This document shows, in pieces, positions 35,633-48,065 of a DNA stretch of 64,000 nt. The stretch comes from Harmothoe impar (Eukaryota > Annelida > Polychaeta > Phyllodocida > Polynoidae). Each line of letters begins with the position of its first letter. Within the stretch, counting starts at the first letter, position 1. Made by a program: the position numbers and the translations under genes. The DNA is taken from positions 27,497,772-27,561,771 of the forward strand of contig OX381710.1 in NCBI GenBank assembly GCA_947462335.1. The letters are read 5' to 3'. The notes below the pieces were generated by a model. That model was not told where the DNA came from and did no database searches. It was given only the letters and a program-made list of their open reading frames with translations.

Positions 35633-35745
35633 GGCCATTTTTGTGTCAGTTTGGCATCGATTCGATGGTCCATTAACGAGTCGACACAGGGGTCCGCGAG
35701 TCAAAAAGCAATTCAAACGATGTAAACTGAAACACACTTTTCCCG
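35633..35745. mobile_element. Short MITE (113 bp), second GAGTCG-core family member
   Basis: The left end GGCCATTTTTGTGTCAGTTT is matched by the reverse complement of the right end, CGGGAAAAGTGTGTTTCAGT. Both are flanked by TA (35631-35632, 35746-35747). The interior has CGAGTCGACA and GCGAGTCA words. Terminal sequence (TGTTTCAG) and the GAGTCG core match the element at 13577-13881, so they are one family with different interiors or deletions. Confidence 0.65.
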
Positions 35746-35747
35746 TA

Positions 35748-36320
35748 CGACGAGCACATAATGCATCATTACTAAAACCAAAATTAACTCCCATATTTGT
35801 TACGATCGCCCACACCATCATATTCTGTAAGATATACATTGTTTGGAAATAATATTAACGTTGGACCAGTGAGGAAATCATGCACTTGTATCCGTTTCTA
35901 TATTTAATTTCTCATCTACCTGCTTGGTGAGAATCATGTAGCTCGAGTTACATCCCAACCTTAGCAAATATCCCAAGTCATTGAGAATGATGGAGGGGAG
36001 GAGGGTGGGGGGCTATTCAAAAGCATTCAACAGAAGGTCTTGCAGAGTGCCAGCACAGTGTAATGTAAATCTGCAGACAGGTAATGGAAGGCACCTTGAC
36101 AGGTGAAATCGGCATAGTGTTAATTTCAATAGGGCACTTCTTATAAATACGCAAACTCTTCCAATGAGGGATCGGCTATTATTACCTCTGCTCGGTTTTA
36201 AACCTGTCCCCCAGAATGAATTAACCGCAGCCGACCTGGTAGATGAGCATTATGACAATAGTGTAACCCAATACCCGTGCTGGTGGTGGCAGTGACGTGT
36301 CCGTGCGGCAGACAATAAGG
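35748..36320. other. Gene-free interval
   Basis: No gene, repeat or convincing regulatory cluster was seen. Confidence 0.4.
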
Positions 36321-36337
36321 GAGCTACACCACCCCAT

Positions 36338-36363
36338 GAGCAGCTCACCACTCTGAGCTGCTC
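36338..36363. promoter_or_regulatory. Paired GAGC(A/T)GCTC motifs
   Basis: GAGCAGCTC (36338-36346) and GAGCTGCTC (36355-36363) are 8 bp apart, followed by CTGCTCAGC at 36368. This is the tightest pair of the motif between the clusters. Confidence 0.4.
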
Positions 36364-37171
36364 AGATCTGCTCAGCACGCCCCGGGCTCTGCACAGCACC
36401 CTCTCTGTAATCACGTACACCAGGTACCTACAGCAGTAGCTGTACCAGCTTGAGTGAGTTACTCTCAATCGTACACTGTTTGAAAATATCTCCAGTCTCT
36501 CAAAACTTAATTTGTTTTTGTGGATACCCTTTACAGTGTAAAACCATGGAATTACACAAGTATATTGCACAGATCCATAGTAAAACCCACTCCAGAGTCT
36601 GTTGTGCATGTTTCCAATGGAAATGCATTCCATGGTATGCTCTGTATATATATACATGTATTTGCCATTGTATCTTATATCATAAGCCTGCTAATCCTTA
36701 CATGACCAAACTTATAATGTCTTTGAACATTCACCAATGTCGTTACAGATACTGAATAAATGTATAAACACGAGATTCGACAGCAAATGTATAATCAATG
36801 TCAACAATCTTCGGAATCTAGACAACCTTAAAGCACTATACGTTAAAAGCGATTGTTTTCTACTCTTTTTCATCGTAATGATATTGTTCAGATCTTTATG
36901 GCTAATTAAATCCAGAAAATTGGTCTGTAGAATGCACTAACTGCAGGGCAGGGTGTATGGCGGCTGATTAGACAGCCCCCGTGTCAAACAGCAGCCTCGT
37001 TGTTACCAATTAGCTGCTGCAGCTGGCATGTGGGGTCGGGGCCTGACAGCGACGGGCCATGGTGGCAACGCACCTGCATTCCTATATGTAGCCACTTTGG
37101 AAGTAATATGCCATTCAGGGCTTGTACTTTGGATCACCGGCAACATGTTTTGAAACATGTCTGTTTGTCGG

Positions 37172-37179
37172 TATAAAAG
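37172..37179 (+). promoter_or_regulatory. TATA box candidate
   Basis: TATAAAAG in the context TCGGTATAAAAGGTCCG matches the TATA consensus. No downstream exon is assigned. Confidence 0.25.
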
Positions 37180-37457
37180 GTCCGTAAGACGTTGCAAGCA
37201 GAATAAATTACTATCGAAACATGTACCTCTATCACCTTTAACATTTGACAGTCATTAAATATTCATCATACTCATTATGATATCACAGTAAGACATGATA
37301 TAACTGCCTGTGACAGGCAGTTGGTATTAGGCATACAGGAACACAGCTGCAAACAGTGATAACTGTCTCCAGGGCCCCGGAGAGTTGAATAACGTTGATT
37401 GTACCCGCGAAAACAAACAGATGTGTTAAACGTGACTTTTCTCGTCTGAGCACATGC

Positions 37458-38285
37458 GAGTTGCTCCTGCCTTGTATAAGCCGACCTGTGCTGGGGAGGG
37501 CTGTCTGAGCTAACCCGGGATTGATGGTCAGCCACACGTCCACCAGCAGCACTGTCCTATGCAGCAGAGCAGCTCCCCCATACCTCCCCCCACCAAGCAG
37601 TCAGGGGGAGCAGCTCTTTCCTGCTCGCCGCGTGCAACAGTCCTACAGCCATCCTAGTCCCTATAACTACTTACTGCGCCATCCCATCCACCCATTCCCC
37701 TGCTCTATACTATATAGACCTCAGAGGTACGAGCAGCAATAGCCGCCGAGTGCAAGCACCTCAAGGCTAAGGTGTCACTGACAGAGCAGCTTGAGAAGCT
37801 CACGAGTAGGTCCAAATGCTCCCCGAGGGCAAGGGATGGCCATTTCTAGGACCTCTCAGAGTCGCAGATGCACCAACGAGCAAATAGTATCTATAATGAA
37901 GCCTGCAGTGTGGGGTGTGTGCACAACGCCCCAATGGAGGGTCTGGGTGAAGACGGACCGGTGGGTATTAGGTTCTAGAAGCAGCCACAGGTACCCCATG
38001 CCCCGTATCTGCCTTATCTAGAGCAGCTCAATGAACCCCCTCCCCACCTTAGCAACAGCGCCTCTCCTACACACCTGATGATCCGCGCCCCATGTCTCAG
38101 TGGGAGGAGCTGCTCTCAGTTCTCGCTGACAGCGCCATCCGCGCCAAGATCTGACATCATTCAGATTAGGATCGACTCGACTAGTGCTCACTACTGCCAC
38201 AACACCTCTGCTTGTGCAGTCCCTTCCACTAGCCCCCACAGGAGCAGCCTGATACTGATTGTTGACTGAGCTGCTCATTATAGAG
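37458..38285 (+). promoter_or_regulatory. GC-rich block with five GAGC(A/T)GCTC motifs and a terminal splice donor
   Basis: Exact 9-mers occur at 37567, 37608, 38021, 38107 and 38268, and the variant GAGTTGCTC at 37458. The last motif is followed 9 bp later by a donor-like AGAG|GTAAGG (38285/38286). Composition and arrangement resemble the block at 7.2-8.24 kb. A 5' non-coding exon is possible; no protein is recognised. Confidence 0.25.
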
Positions 38286-38659
38286 GTAAGGGAATAGGTA
38301 GCAGTCCTTATAATATAGCAGTGAGAGCACCTCTCAGGCAGAGACCCACCTACACTGTGTATATGCAAGGGTATAGGAAGAAAGGGACGAGTGGGTGGGG
38401 GTGCTCTGGAGAAGTAGTGGGGTGGAAAATGATGAAAACCAGTCGACACACAAAGAAAACACACTACTCGTCCACATCTGTCGCTGGGGGTGAGTTGCTC
38501 CCGTTTAGCAGACCTGCCCTGGAGGAGGCCCAGTGCATTAACAACATGAGGGGGCACTCCCATGGATTATGGCCCCGACCCTGAGACGCCTCCGGAGCAA
38601 GGGCCCTGGAGAAGGAACACAGGAGAAGGAGGAGCAGTCTGAAGAGGAGAACTCCAGGG

Positions 38660-39420
38660 CTGCTGAAACGGCGGCAGTGCTTTCAACAAGTAATATGACA
38701 TATTGAAGCACATGCTGGTCCGAGGACAACCGGCTAAAGGTCGTGTCACCTGACCCAATTATGATATACACTGAGGGCGTAGACGAGCACAAAGCCGGAT
38801 AGTCGTACGTTAGTGCTGTGTGCCTTTGTAATCAATGGTACCAATCTATGTGTATACTCAGTGGACTTTGAGTAACTAACATGAGTAACTAACCAAGTGT
38901 CCAGTCAAAGGATACTAGACAGCTCATGTCCCAACCTGTCGGATTACCAATACCTCATTACTACTAACCTTGACTACAGCAGCGTTAAATCTAATTGATG
39001 TGTCTTAGTTGTATCACACATCACACTCTGCCTCCTACCCAAGGACAGAATGTAGGTCGGGCCTACGTTTATAGTGCAGTAGGTCAACTGTCAACACACT
39101 TCCAAACTTGCTGACCACCGCTATGTGAGGGCAACCCTATTTCAAATCTATGCAACATTTTGCAGGCACTCAATGGAGCAGCAGAGCGGAGCATACATAA
39201 AGGAAACTTCAGACACTCAGACTGCATGTTGCCTCAACTTCTAACAAGCTGCTATCCCACACAATCAGCGATGTCCCTACATCCTATAGCCAAAACAGTA
39301 ACCACCCAACCGCACCATCCCATAGCCTGCACTACTAAACTACCCGTCCCACTTTCCCTATACTGCTAGCTACAGCACCCCGCCAGGGAGAGGCAGCAGC
39401 GGAGAGCACCAGTACAGGAG
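38660..39420 (+). repeat. 761-bp tandem duplication, copy 1
   Basis: The unit starts CTGCTGAAACGGCGG and ends CACCAGTACAGGAG. It is followed immediately by an apparently identical second copy. Small open frames repeat exactly in both copies. The unit itself holds the direct repeat GAGTAACTAAC. The junctions show only about 1 bp of ambiguity. Confidence 0.95.
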
Positions 39421-40181
39421 CTGCTGAAACGGCGGCAGTGCTTTCAACAAGTAATATGACATATTGAAGCACATGCTGGTCCGAGGACAACCGGCTAAAG
39501 GTCGTGTCACCTGACCCAATTATGATATACACTGAGGGCGTAGACGAGCACAAAGCCGGATAGTCGTACGTTAGTGCTGTGTGCCTTTGTAATCAATGGT
39601 ACCAATCTATGTGTATACTCAGTGGACTTTGAGTAACTAACATGAGTAACTAACCAAGTGTCCAGTCAAAGGATACTAGACAGCTCATGTCCCAACCTGT
39701 CGGATTACCAATACCTCATTACTACTAACCTTGACTACAGCAGCGTTAAATCTAATTGATGTGTCTTAGTTGTATCACACATCACACTCTGCCTCCTACC
39801 CAAGGACAGAATGTAGGTCGGGCCTACGTTTATAGTGCAGTAGGTCAACTGTCAACACACTTCCAAACTTGCTGACCACCGCTATGTGAGGGCAACCCTA
39901 TTTCAAATCTATGCAACATTTTGCAGGCACTCAATGGAGCAGCAGAGCGGAGCATACATAAAGGAAACTTCAGACACTCAGACTGCATGTTGCCTCAACT
40001 TCTAACAAGCTGCTATCCCACACAATCAGCGATGTCCCTACATCCTATAGCCAAAACAGTAACCACCCAACCGCACCATCCCATAGCCTGCACTACTAAA
40101 CTACCCGTCCCACTTTCCCTATACTGCTAGCTACAGCACCCCGCCAGGGAGAGGCAGCAGCGGAGAGCACCAGTACAGGAG
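39421..40181 (+). repeat. 761-bp tandem duplication, copy 2
   Basis: Base-by-base comparison with 38660-39420 over the parts I checked shows no difference. After 40181 the sequence departs (CCCGGGAGAGG instead of CTGCTGAAACGG). The copies are either extremely recent or an assembly artefact such as a collapsed or duplicated haplotype. Confidence 0.95.
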
Positions 40182-41179
40182 CCCGGGAGAGGTGGCGCCA
40201 AGCGCCGGCCGGTGCATTGATTGTGACGCGGAACGAGGTCCGGGGTTGGTCGGCGTGCTGCGGCGTCTTCCGGCGGTGTGCATGTGTAGGTGATGAGGGA
40301 GTATTCCTACGCAGCAGCCTGCGAGGAGGAAGTGCAGGAGGAGTAGAAGGGCAAGCAGGCGGAGCGGCGTTGAAGGGGCGCCGGGAGGAGGGCGCCTGGT
40401 AACCGTGGAGGGATCTGTTGGGGCTCTGATACGGACAGTAGACCCACTGGAGGAGGAGCAGCAGCAGGGAGGAGGTGGAAGCGGTGGTGGTAGAGGTGGA
40501 GGTGGTGCAGGCAGGTGGCTGAGGATTCACAAGAGTAGCTACATATGCAGCCATTGCCGAGCGCCCCCTGGCCCTACTGTCTGCAGTGTATATCGCCCGT
40601 ATGGGCCACCACAGTGGGCCCCGTGGATCATCGGGTGGCCGTGCCCAGGAGTGTAACGATCGGCGGGCGTGCCACTGCCAGCCCGCATCGGCAACCCCAG
40701 ACAGGCCAGTGCTGACTAGTTGAGCCTTAGGGGTTGAAGCTATAGGCTGTAGGTTACACACAGAAGGTGTGGCACTGTACAGGACTGTAAGCCTATAAAC
40801 AAGACCCATCTCAATCTCTCCACCCTGCCCTGCCACGCCAATAAAGACCACGAGGTATACAGCGCCTATATGTTGTCGAGGAGGGCACCTGTATTGACCA
40901 CAGAGCCTGGCTGAACATGGGAGCTGGAGGGACGGTTATATAACAGAAATAGACAAACAGACACACAGGCGACAGCATAATCCCACACCCATCACTGGCC
41001 CATTTACCTCAATGCCACCCCTCCCTGTAAATTAAGCAAAACATCGCATCAACAGGCCCACCCAGACCGTGGGTGGTCATCACTCCCCGGCCCCTTCTCC
41101 TCCATATACTGTGTCAGCCAGAGGACTGTCCTGCTACAGTGCTACACACTGACAAACAACTGCAGCAACTCCTCAAAAG
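40182..41179 (+). promoter_or_regulatory. GC/CpG-rich block ending in a consensus splice donor
   Basis: CpG-rich sequence with a GGA/GGT-rich stretch at 40446-40520 (GGAGGAGCAGCAGC, GGTGGTGG-type triplets). It ends at AAAAG|GTAAGTAG (41179/41180), a near-perfect donor; a GAGCTGCTC motif lies 49 bp further on (41229). A 251-codon frame on the minus strand across 40096-40851 runs into the duplicated segment and has low-complexity Ser/Thr/Leu runs, so I do not call it a gene. Confidence 0.25.
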
Positions 41180-41182
41180 GTA

Positions 41183-43250
41183 AGTAGATTCGCCGTCTTA
41201 CTTCAGCGAGCAGGTCGACTGGGGCCGCGAGCTGCTCGACAAACTGCTCAATGGCGGTAATTGCGACTAGCAAGACGCCGCACCCCGGGCGGGCGAGGGG
41301 GAGGGGGTGCGGGTTATGATTTGTAATCCCTGGGTTATTTCTGCGCCGCTGGCAACCGCTCTGTATCGATCTGGCTGGCGACGGAAGGGTGTGGGTGTGT
41401 TGGGGTTGGGTGGATGTGTGGGTGGAAGAAGGGAGACGCAGGCTTTGTCCGGTGCTGGCGGGTTAGTGTAGCCGCTGAGGGTCCCTCCTCACCAAGAGCA
41501 ACTCGAGTGGGCCATGTACATGCAGAGTTACTGCTCTCTGAGTCGGTGTGAGTATATCGACGCCCTCCCCCTGCTATCCCATACCCCGGCCCCCTGGTGC
41601 ATCATCTTTCTCATAGACCTGCCATCCCAGTATATACAGGCATGTACAATGTATGAGTATGAGGCTACAGGAGCCGCCCCTACACTAGAGCAGCTCATAT
41701 ACAGCAGCAGCGTCTGTGACTGAGCAGTAAGAAGTATAGCCCCCCTACACTCACACCCACCTACCCACACCCAGCCAGCAGCATCCTCCCCAGGCCCCAG
41801 GCCAAGGTGGCGCAAGGAGGAACCCGAACCAGCCACTATGATATTACAAATAATCCATATTCATAGGGACCAGTCACCCCGAGAAATGCAGACCCCAGAT
41901 TCGATTACCCAGCGTCTCCACAATACCACAGGTCCTGCAGTATGGCCGGCAGCTGACCACTCCAACTCCAGTACCTGCCCATAGGAGGCTACCCCTCAGC
42001 TCTGCTCCGGCCGCTCCAGGGTATATTTCATTAAGAGAAGCGCGCGCTGATGGATGGGTATCTCTCCCTATTATCGCCCGCACTCCTTCCCTAATCCCCC
42101 CTCCTCATCCCGCCGCCCCCGGCACATTGTTCCCATGAGAAGTCCCGCAGCCAACACTTCCGGAGAAGTCATCCAATCAGCATCGAGCGTAATCCGGATA
42201 TGACGATTTGCAGCGCTGAAGCGAGGCTTCCCTCTGGTCAGAGCTTGCTTTGTCATCTGAGAGACATTGTACCTTACCCCCTCACTGCTCCTCTCCACGT
42301 CGCGACTTCCTCCCTTTAATAGTAACCCACTATTTATTAACACGCTCATGGGGATCCCCTCTCTTTGAGTGATTCAGATATTCAGACCTCACAATTATCA
42401 CATTTACTTGCTTGCAGCGATATGTTTATACTTTGCACCAACATTATTCAGCCCCTTCTATGATGTAAATAACATTACATTTTGCTCAATTCTTTTGTGA
42501 AATGAAAAGGTGAATCTCAACATGGACGTCATGTTCATCGATTTGATTTTGAACTTTTGAACGATTTTGGATGACTATATAGAAGAAACTAATCCACGAT
42601 CTCCCAAAAGAATGACTCATTGGTGTCTGGCCGTTACATATAATTATAGACCGTAACTAAAACAGTGCCAATATATTATTTTCGGTTCATTGGCAACCAC
42701 AATGATTGTATACTAATTATTGTAGGTAAGACACTGCTCGTTTTCCTGACAAGGATTGAGAGCCTGGTGCTCTGATATCCATGGGTTCATATTTTCTTGT
42801 CTGCCAGGTTTCTCACCCTCGGAAATCCATTACAATGACCCTATGTTTGACTATGTAAAAGAGGGAAACAAACGGAGCCCATCACATAAATTTACCTGAT
42901 GAGCACTCCCTGGTTGGCAATGTTCCACCTCCACCCATCCCGAGCTCCATAAAGGTCATTATGGGACTTTTGACTTTGCTTTAAAGTACAGTTTGGAGCA
43001 CCTCCCTCCCATTAGACCGAGCGGCACCTCTCTGATGCCATTGGAGGTCTCGTGCACGTACTAGCAGCTCTCTAATGGAGAACACCCTGAGGCATTATGC
43101 CCTTCAAGTTCAAAAGGGAGAGACAGGTCGTTAAAATACTAACCTGACTCTGCCACTTCCCACTGTCTACCTCTGTGTATACTAACTTGCAGACTTTGTA
43201 TTCTAAAAGCTGCAATAATGCCCAGTGTTTAATATAAATGTGGCAAGGTG
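41183..43250. other. Gene-free interval with GAGC(A/T)GCTC copies
   Basis: 9-mers occur at 41229 and 41688, plus the variant GAGCAACTC at 41496. The first 900 bp remain GC-rich; from 42.35 kb on the sequence is AT-rich. No gene is supported. Confidence 0.4.
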
Positions 43251-43295
43251 AAAAGGGACTACAGTGCAGGGTGCACTAAGCTCCCTTTTCCCATG
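43251..43295 (+). repeat. Dispersed imperfect-palindrome repeat, copy 3
   Basis: It reads AAAAGGGACTACAGTGCAGG, then GTGCACTAAGCTCCCTTTTCCC, the most symmetric of the three copies (GGGA...TCCC arms around AGTGCAGGGTGCACT). Confidence 0.6.
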
Positions 43296-46200
43296 TCATG
43301 TCACACAGTATTAGAGGCTACGCCCAGGTTCAAGTGAATGTATTCAAATGTAGTAACCTAATATGTTGAGTCTATCTAGTGAGTAGTCTAGCTTTTTAAA
43401 CACTGCTAAAGGCAAATCAGACAAAGGTAATGCCATTAAAGGTGGCGCGTGTGTGACTGCTCCCCTGGTAAAAGGGTCAGCTGTTGGCAAAGTGGCGTTA
43501 CCTTTATAAAGGCTTCAACTATTGTAGAAGCATCGATATGTTATATCTCAACGCCAACGCTACCACTGAAATGTGCAGCTGTCTCTGTTGGATTACATTA
43601 TCTTTTATATGACCAGAACAACCCCCGTCTCGTAAAGCTGGCACTCTGTAGGGTGAATCGTAGGCCCATAGCATCATATATAATATAGGTGTGTAATGCC
43701 ATGGTCTAGTCTATAGGCCATTACATGCCATATCATCATCACACACAAGCTGTTGGTATGAATTACAAATTACTACATTACTTATATCACCGTCACCGAC
43801 TAAGGCCTGCTCGTTTCCATAAGCCTACTAGATATCTTCAGCCATAAACAAGGCCATATGTTGAATCCAGCACCCCAGCCTGCATACATATGGTCGGATA
43901 TCCCTGAAGTTGACACTATACTGCGATGTATAGTGGCAAGCCATACATAGTCACCCCGACTAGGTCTAGTTATTATTTCATACGGTTTCTGTGGAATTAA
44001 CAGTGGCAAGGCAGGTGCACGGCCATTGATTTCTGTCTCATTAGGCTTAAACATGGGAGGGTGCCGCTGTCAATACCCACCCACATGTTGGAGTGAGCTG
44101 CTCGGAGATGCTCTGGGCTGAGCATTCAGGCCACGTTCTGTGGGCGGGAGGAGCTACTAAAAACAACCGGTGTGGATGTCACTGCTTCCAACACCTAGAC
44201 TGCCAATTTATTTGTTTGCACGAACCTAGGTGCGGGTGTGATATGTCATTACGCCTATTGTCTCCCCTTGCCTCCGCCGACGTAGTGGGTTAATCGATGT
44301 GGAAATTATCTGGTAGTCTCTAATCGATATGACCCTGGGGGCCTTTACAGGGTTTTCAGTATCTCACCTCTTCAGGAAGTCTGTGTGGATGCAATCTATA
44401 CGGCATAAAAGTCCTTTTACAATATGTATTTAGTATCTAGACTAAGATGACAGCCTAATGCTCAGAATTAAACAGATTAGTTCCGACTCAGTCTCACACA
44501 ACCTAATGTTTTAACTTATATAATTGTTTGACCTCTCATATACACTGCAAGCCTGTTTGACTTTATACGACGATATCTATGTGTTTTTGTGCTCCATGCC
44601 CAACTATTGTAAGGAAGCACTGAAGTATGGACATGTATATAATAAGTGTGTATGGACTTACCAATTTCTCTCTCTATATCTGTGTCTCCATAAAATGCAC
44701 AGACATATAAGCTACCAAATGTCAACATGATTCAGATGCCCTATATATTCCACCTGGGGTCCAACAATAGCCACACATGGATATGATTGTCTCTTAGAGG
44801 TCTCAGCCATTGCAGTTGTCCCCATTTCCTATGTCAACCTGACGGAAACAGGCTTGAAATAAAAGAGTGAGAAGAATGAAATCGCTCCCGAAACGTGTCA
44901 CGAATGTTAAAAGGGTCGGAACCGGCTGCGTTTCCGTGATCGATGGGCCGGGCGTATCTGGGATCTGATCTACATTGTCCTGAAGGGGACAAAACGTCGA
45001 AGTCGCTCCGAGCCGGGCCTTGAGACGCTCATAGTCGCAGTGAGTCGGTGGAGAGCAGCTCAGGGGGCGGTGGCCTAGCCAGGGGCTCAGTTTCAGCAGG
45101 GAATCAGAGGGGAAGGAGATCGTCCTCCCGCTTCTTGAACATGAAGCATCGGCGATGACGGAAGAGCGTTGACGCTGATCAGCCAAGCACGAGGGAGATA
45201 AGTTCACGATGGGAACTTACATCAAAAACTACTCTCCCACCTTCCCCTCCACCCCAAAGGTTCTTCACCACCCCTGGAGATCTCCCTGCCTCCTCTTTCC
45301 CTCTTCCACACTCCCTTTCTTCTCTTTACCACTCGTTTCGCTGACCTAGCTGGACTATTTTGCACGCTAGTACTCTCCACCACATACCATACTTATTTGT
45401 TACTGACAATGCTCCATGAGTCGGACATATACCTTGAGTCGGACCCTTGCATTTTATTAATTCAAGAATGCTATGGCTTCTATAATGTGAGCTCACGAGT
45501 ACATGATAAGTGTGATCCTCAGCAAAAGAAGAACAATTATGGGACTTACTATGCACGTATGACATGTGTCCGACTCAATATACATACATGTGTGTCCGAT
45601 CCGTGTTGAATCTACCCTAAAGCATACTCATACCTTGAGATGTTGGCGAATGCCACTAGGCCTATTTGTTCCAGTGTTTTAATGCATAGCCGAAAGACTC
45701 CCCAACCCCCCCCCCCCCCCCATATGGAGCTGGTGAGGTCATTTGTGACGTCCATTGTTTGAAACCCCTATTGTATATGACGGGAAGAGGGGTTCAGTTT
45801 ACCATTTTGCTATTCTTATCCCTCTGCTGTCTTGGGTTTCGGATACGCCATCTCCCAGGGTCTAACGGGGGCGTGGTATACTGGTGCCGATAATAGATAA
45901 CGTTTGTCTCAAGGAAATTGACTTGGTCAGATAGCACCAGTGACCAGAGCCACAACGATGTCCCCAATGGCCAGTAAGGAAATTTTAGGAGGTCGTGTAG
46001 AGGGTTTGATGCCCGCCTCTTCTCACTATACCCCATAGACCAGGGGGCCCCCCAGGCTCTGCCACTGTTGCTGATGCTACCCGATGTTAAGCAGCCCCAC
46101 CCACACCGATGTAGCAATTTACTGCAAGTAGCCAGGGCTGGATGGAATCTGCACTCCTCTCCCCTAAAGAGTGAGCTACTATAATTATAATGTATCTTAC

Positions 46201-47836
46201 CATGTAAATGTAAGGCTACAACTGAAGGTAATGTAATGATGGTGCAATTGCCTTCTAGAAACAGTACACTGATGACGATTTTGTCTCGCAACAGCTGAAG
46301 GCAAGCAAAGTATTTTCGAGGAAATCCAATAACAAAAGCAGTGTTTTATCATATTGCAATTTCTATTCTTGTCCCTGACGATTATGAGGATGGCACCAGG
46401 AGAGTAGTTGCTAAACACAGTGAGTGAGACGAAGCTCACAGCAGGAAATGACACATTTGCTACAAGCTAATTAATAGGGTTGAAAGAGACATCCTGGCAT
46501 GTATGTGCCCAGCAAGATGATACCGTGATCTGTGAATGACGGCGCTCTATGATTATACCACATGTATACAACAGACACGTTTTGTATGAGTGATGCCTGT
46601 GGTGCTGCGGGGTCAGTATGATGATGGGGGTTATAGCCAAAAGGGGACAAGGCTTTCATACCATCCACTCCAGCACCCGCCATATGACAGAGGCACCGCC
46701 CCTATATGCTGTGTCCACGTCTAGACCAAACACACCGACTGCCTGCCATATGGGTTTTTTTTTTTACTTGGTCCATGCCACCGCTTATGTGTATTGGAAT
46801 GCTGAGGCGAAATGCTGTCAGTGGCACTGTGAATATATGGAGAATTCCGCACGATTTCTATTGTGGGCTAGACGTTTGATTTGTCTAGTATAGTAGTCCT
46901 GCTGTCGATGTGCCATATCATTTATCTCGGAATTGATGGTCTGCTGTGCTCATCTATCAGCTGTCCATATCGCATGGACATTGTGATAGCAGCAGCTACA
47001 TTTCCGATATTCTAATGGCTTTGGTGTTGGCTCATACACCTGTACACACATGAAAGTGCCTATGAACACCAAAGGGTTCATTCTACATTAGTTACTAGTT
47101 CTTGTGCCTGGTAACCTTTTTAACCAAGATGATTCCACTTCATTTCGACATTGCCTCTGCTACACGGTTAGGGTCAATATAGATTTAACTGTTCTCATTT
47201 TGGTTAACCCAAAATCAATGATTCAAATTGAAGCCTATATATGACCCGATTGCCTATGTGATGGTATCATAATGGGCTTGAGATGTCCCCTTGGTATCGT
47301 ACCAACACTTTCGCACTCATCTGGGGAGGCTGGGGGATTTGCCCGACTTCACCAGATGTCATCCGATAAAGGGCAAAAGAGGTGACTCTTATTATATAGG
47401 CACACCATAGTTGTAAAGCTGTTTCAAAATTAAAACACGATGATGCGTGAATGTAGCGAAAATGCCCAAGAAATATATACCTACTGGCTTCACTCGGGAA
47501 AAGAACGGTAAACTGTAAAGAGACGGAGACAACAATGCAAAGCCTAGAACCGCGTTGATAGATGGGTGAAATTCAATAGTATAGACAAAATGTAATACTA
47601 GTAGACATTGCTGATAGAATCCTAGGCCTTAAATGTGACTGAAAATGTCCTTTGCCTTTTAATGTCCCAGAGTGAATAATAGGTGATGCATTTAACTATT
47701 CAAATTAGAACTTATATTGTCAACATCACAAAAATGGAAACAGTTCCAATCTATAAAGGCATTCAACAGTTGAGCCATTGAAGCCGACCGTTCGCCAGCC
47801 TCTACCTTACAATTAGAATATCTAAAATACCAAGAC
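43296..47836. other. Gene-poor interval
   Basis: GAGC(A/T)GCTC copies occur at 44095 and 45053. The segment 44803-45207 has a CpG-rich open frame of 134 codons on the minus strand, split by a good internal acceptor-like TTTTGTCCCCTTCAG. It could contain an exon but is not convincing. A C16 run lies at 45706-45721. Confidence 0.35.
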
Positions 47837-47878
47837 TATAAAAGCAGGGAACCAGGACCGAGTAACGAGGTATAAAAA
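47837..47878 (+). promoter_or_regulatory. Two TATA boxes 34 bp apart
   Basis: TATAAAAG (47837-47844) and TATAAAAA (47871-47878) lie upstream of a CpG-containing patch with a GAGCAGCTC at 48057. If used, starts would be near 47868 and 47902. No coding exon is recognised downstream. Confidence 0.3.
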
Positions 47879-48065
47879 CGTTCAGAGCATGCTAAGAAAA
47901 CGAGCGAGAAAGAACAGACGCCCACAAAAACCCTTCACCAGCATGTCAGACGCTTATGATAAATCAGATAAAAAGTCGTCAAATCAACGCATGCATCATC
48001 ATCGGTCAAAAGGGCGCCGGGTTGGCTGTCGTTATAGGCGCCGCATTTGTATGTAGGAGCAGCTC

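Noticed and set aside
38018..38563. 181-codon open frame on the minus strand
   Set aside because: GC-rich composition effect, no domain, and it conflicts with the plus-strand donor at 38286.
40096..40851. 251-codon open frame on the minus strand
   Set aside because: It crosses the 761-bp duplication boundary, ends inside the repeat, and contains Ser/Thr and Leu runs from GGA/GGT triplets. No family is recognised.
45794..46291. 165-codon open frame on the minus strand
   Set aside because: Near the length expected for the longest chance ORFs in 64 kb. No domain and no supporting splice or promoter signals.
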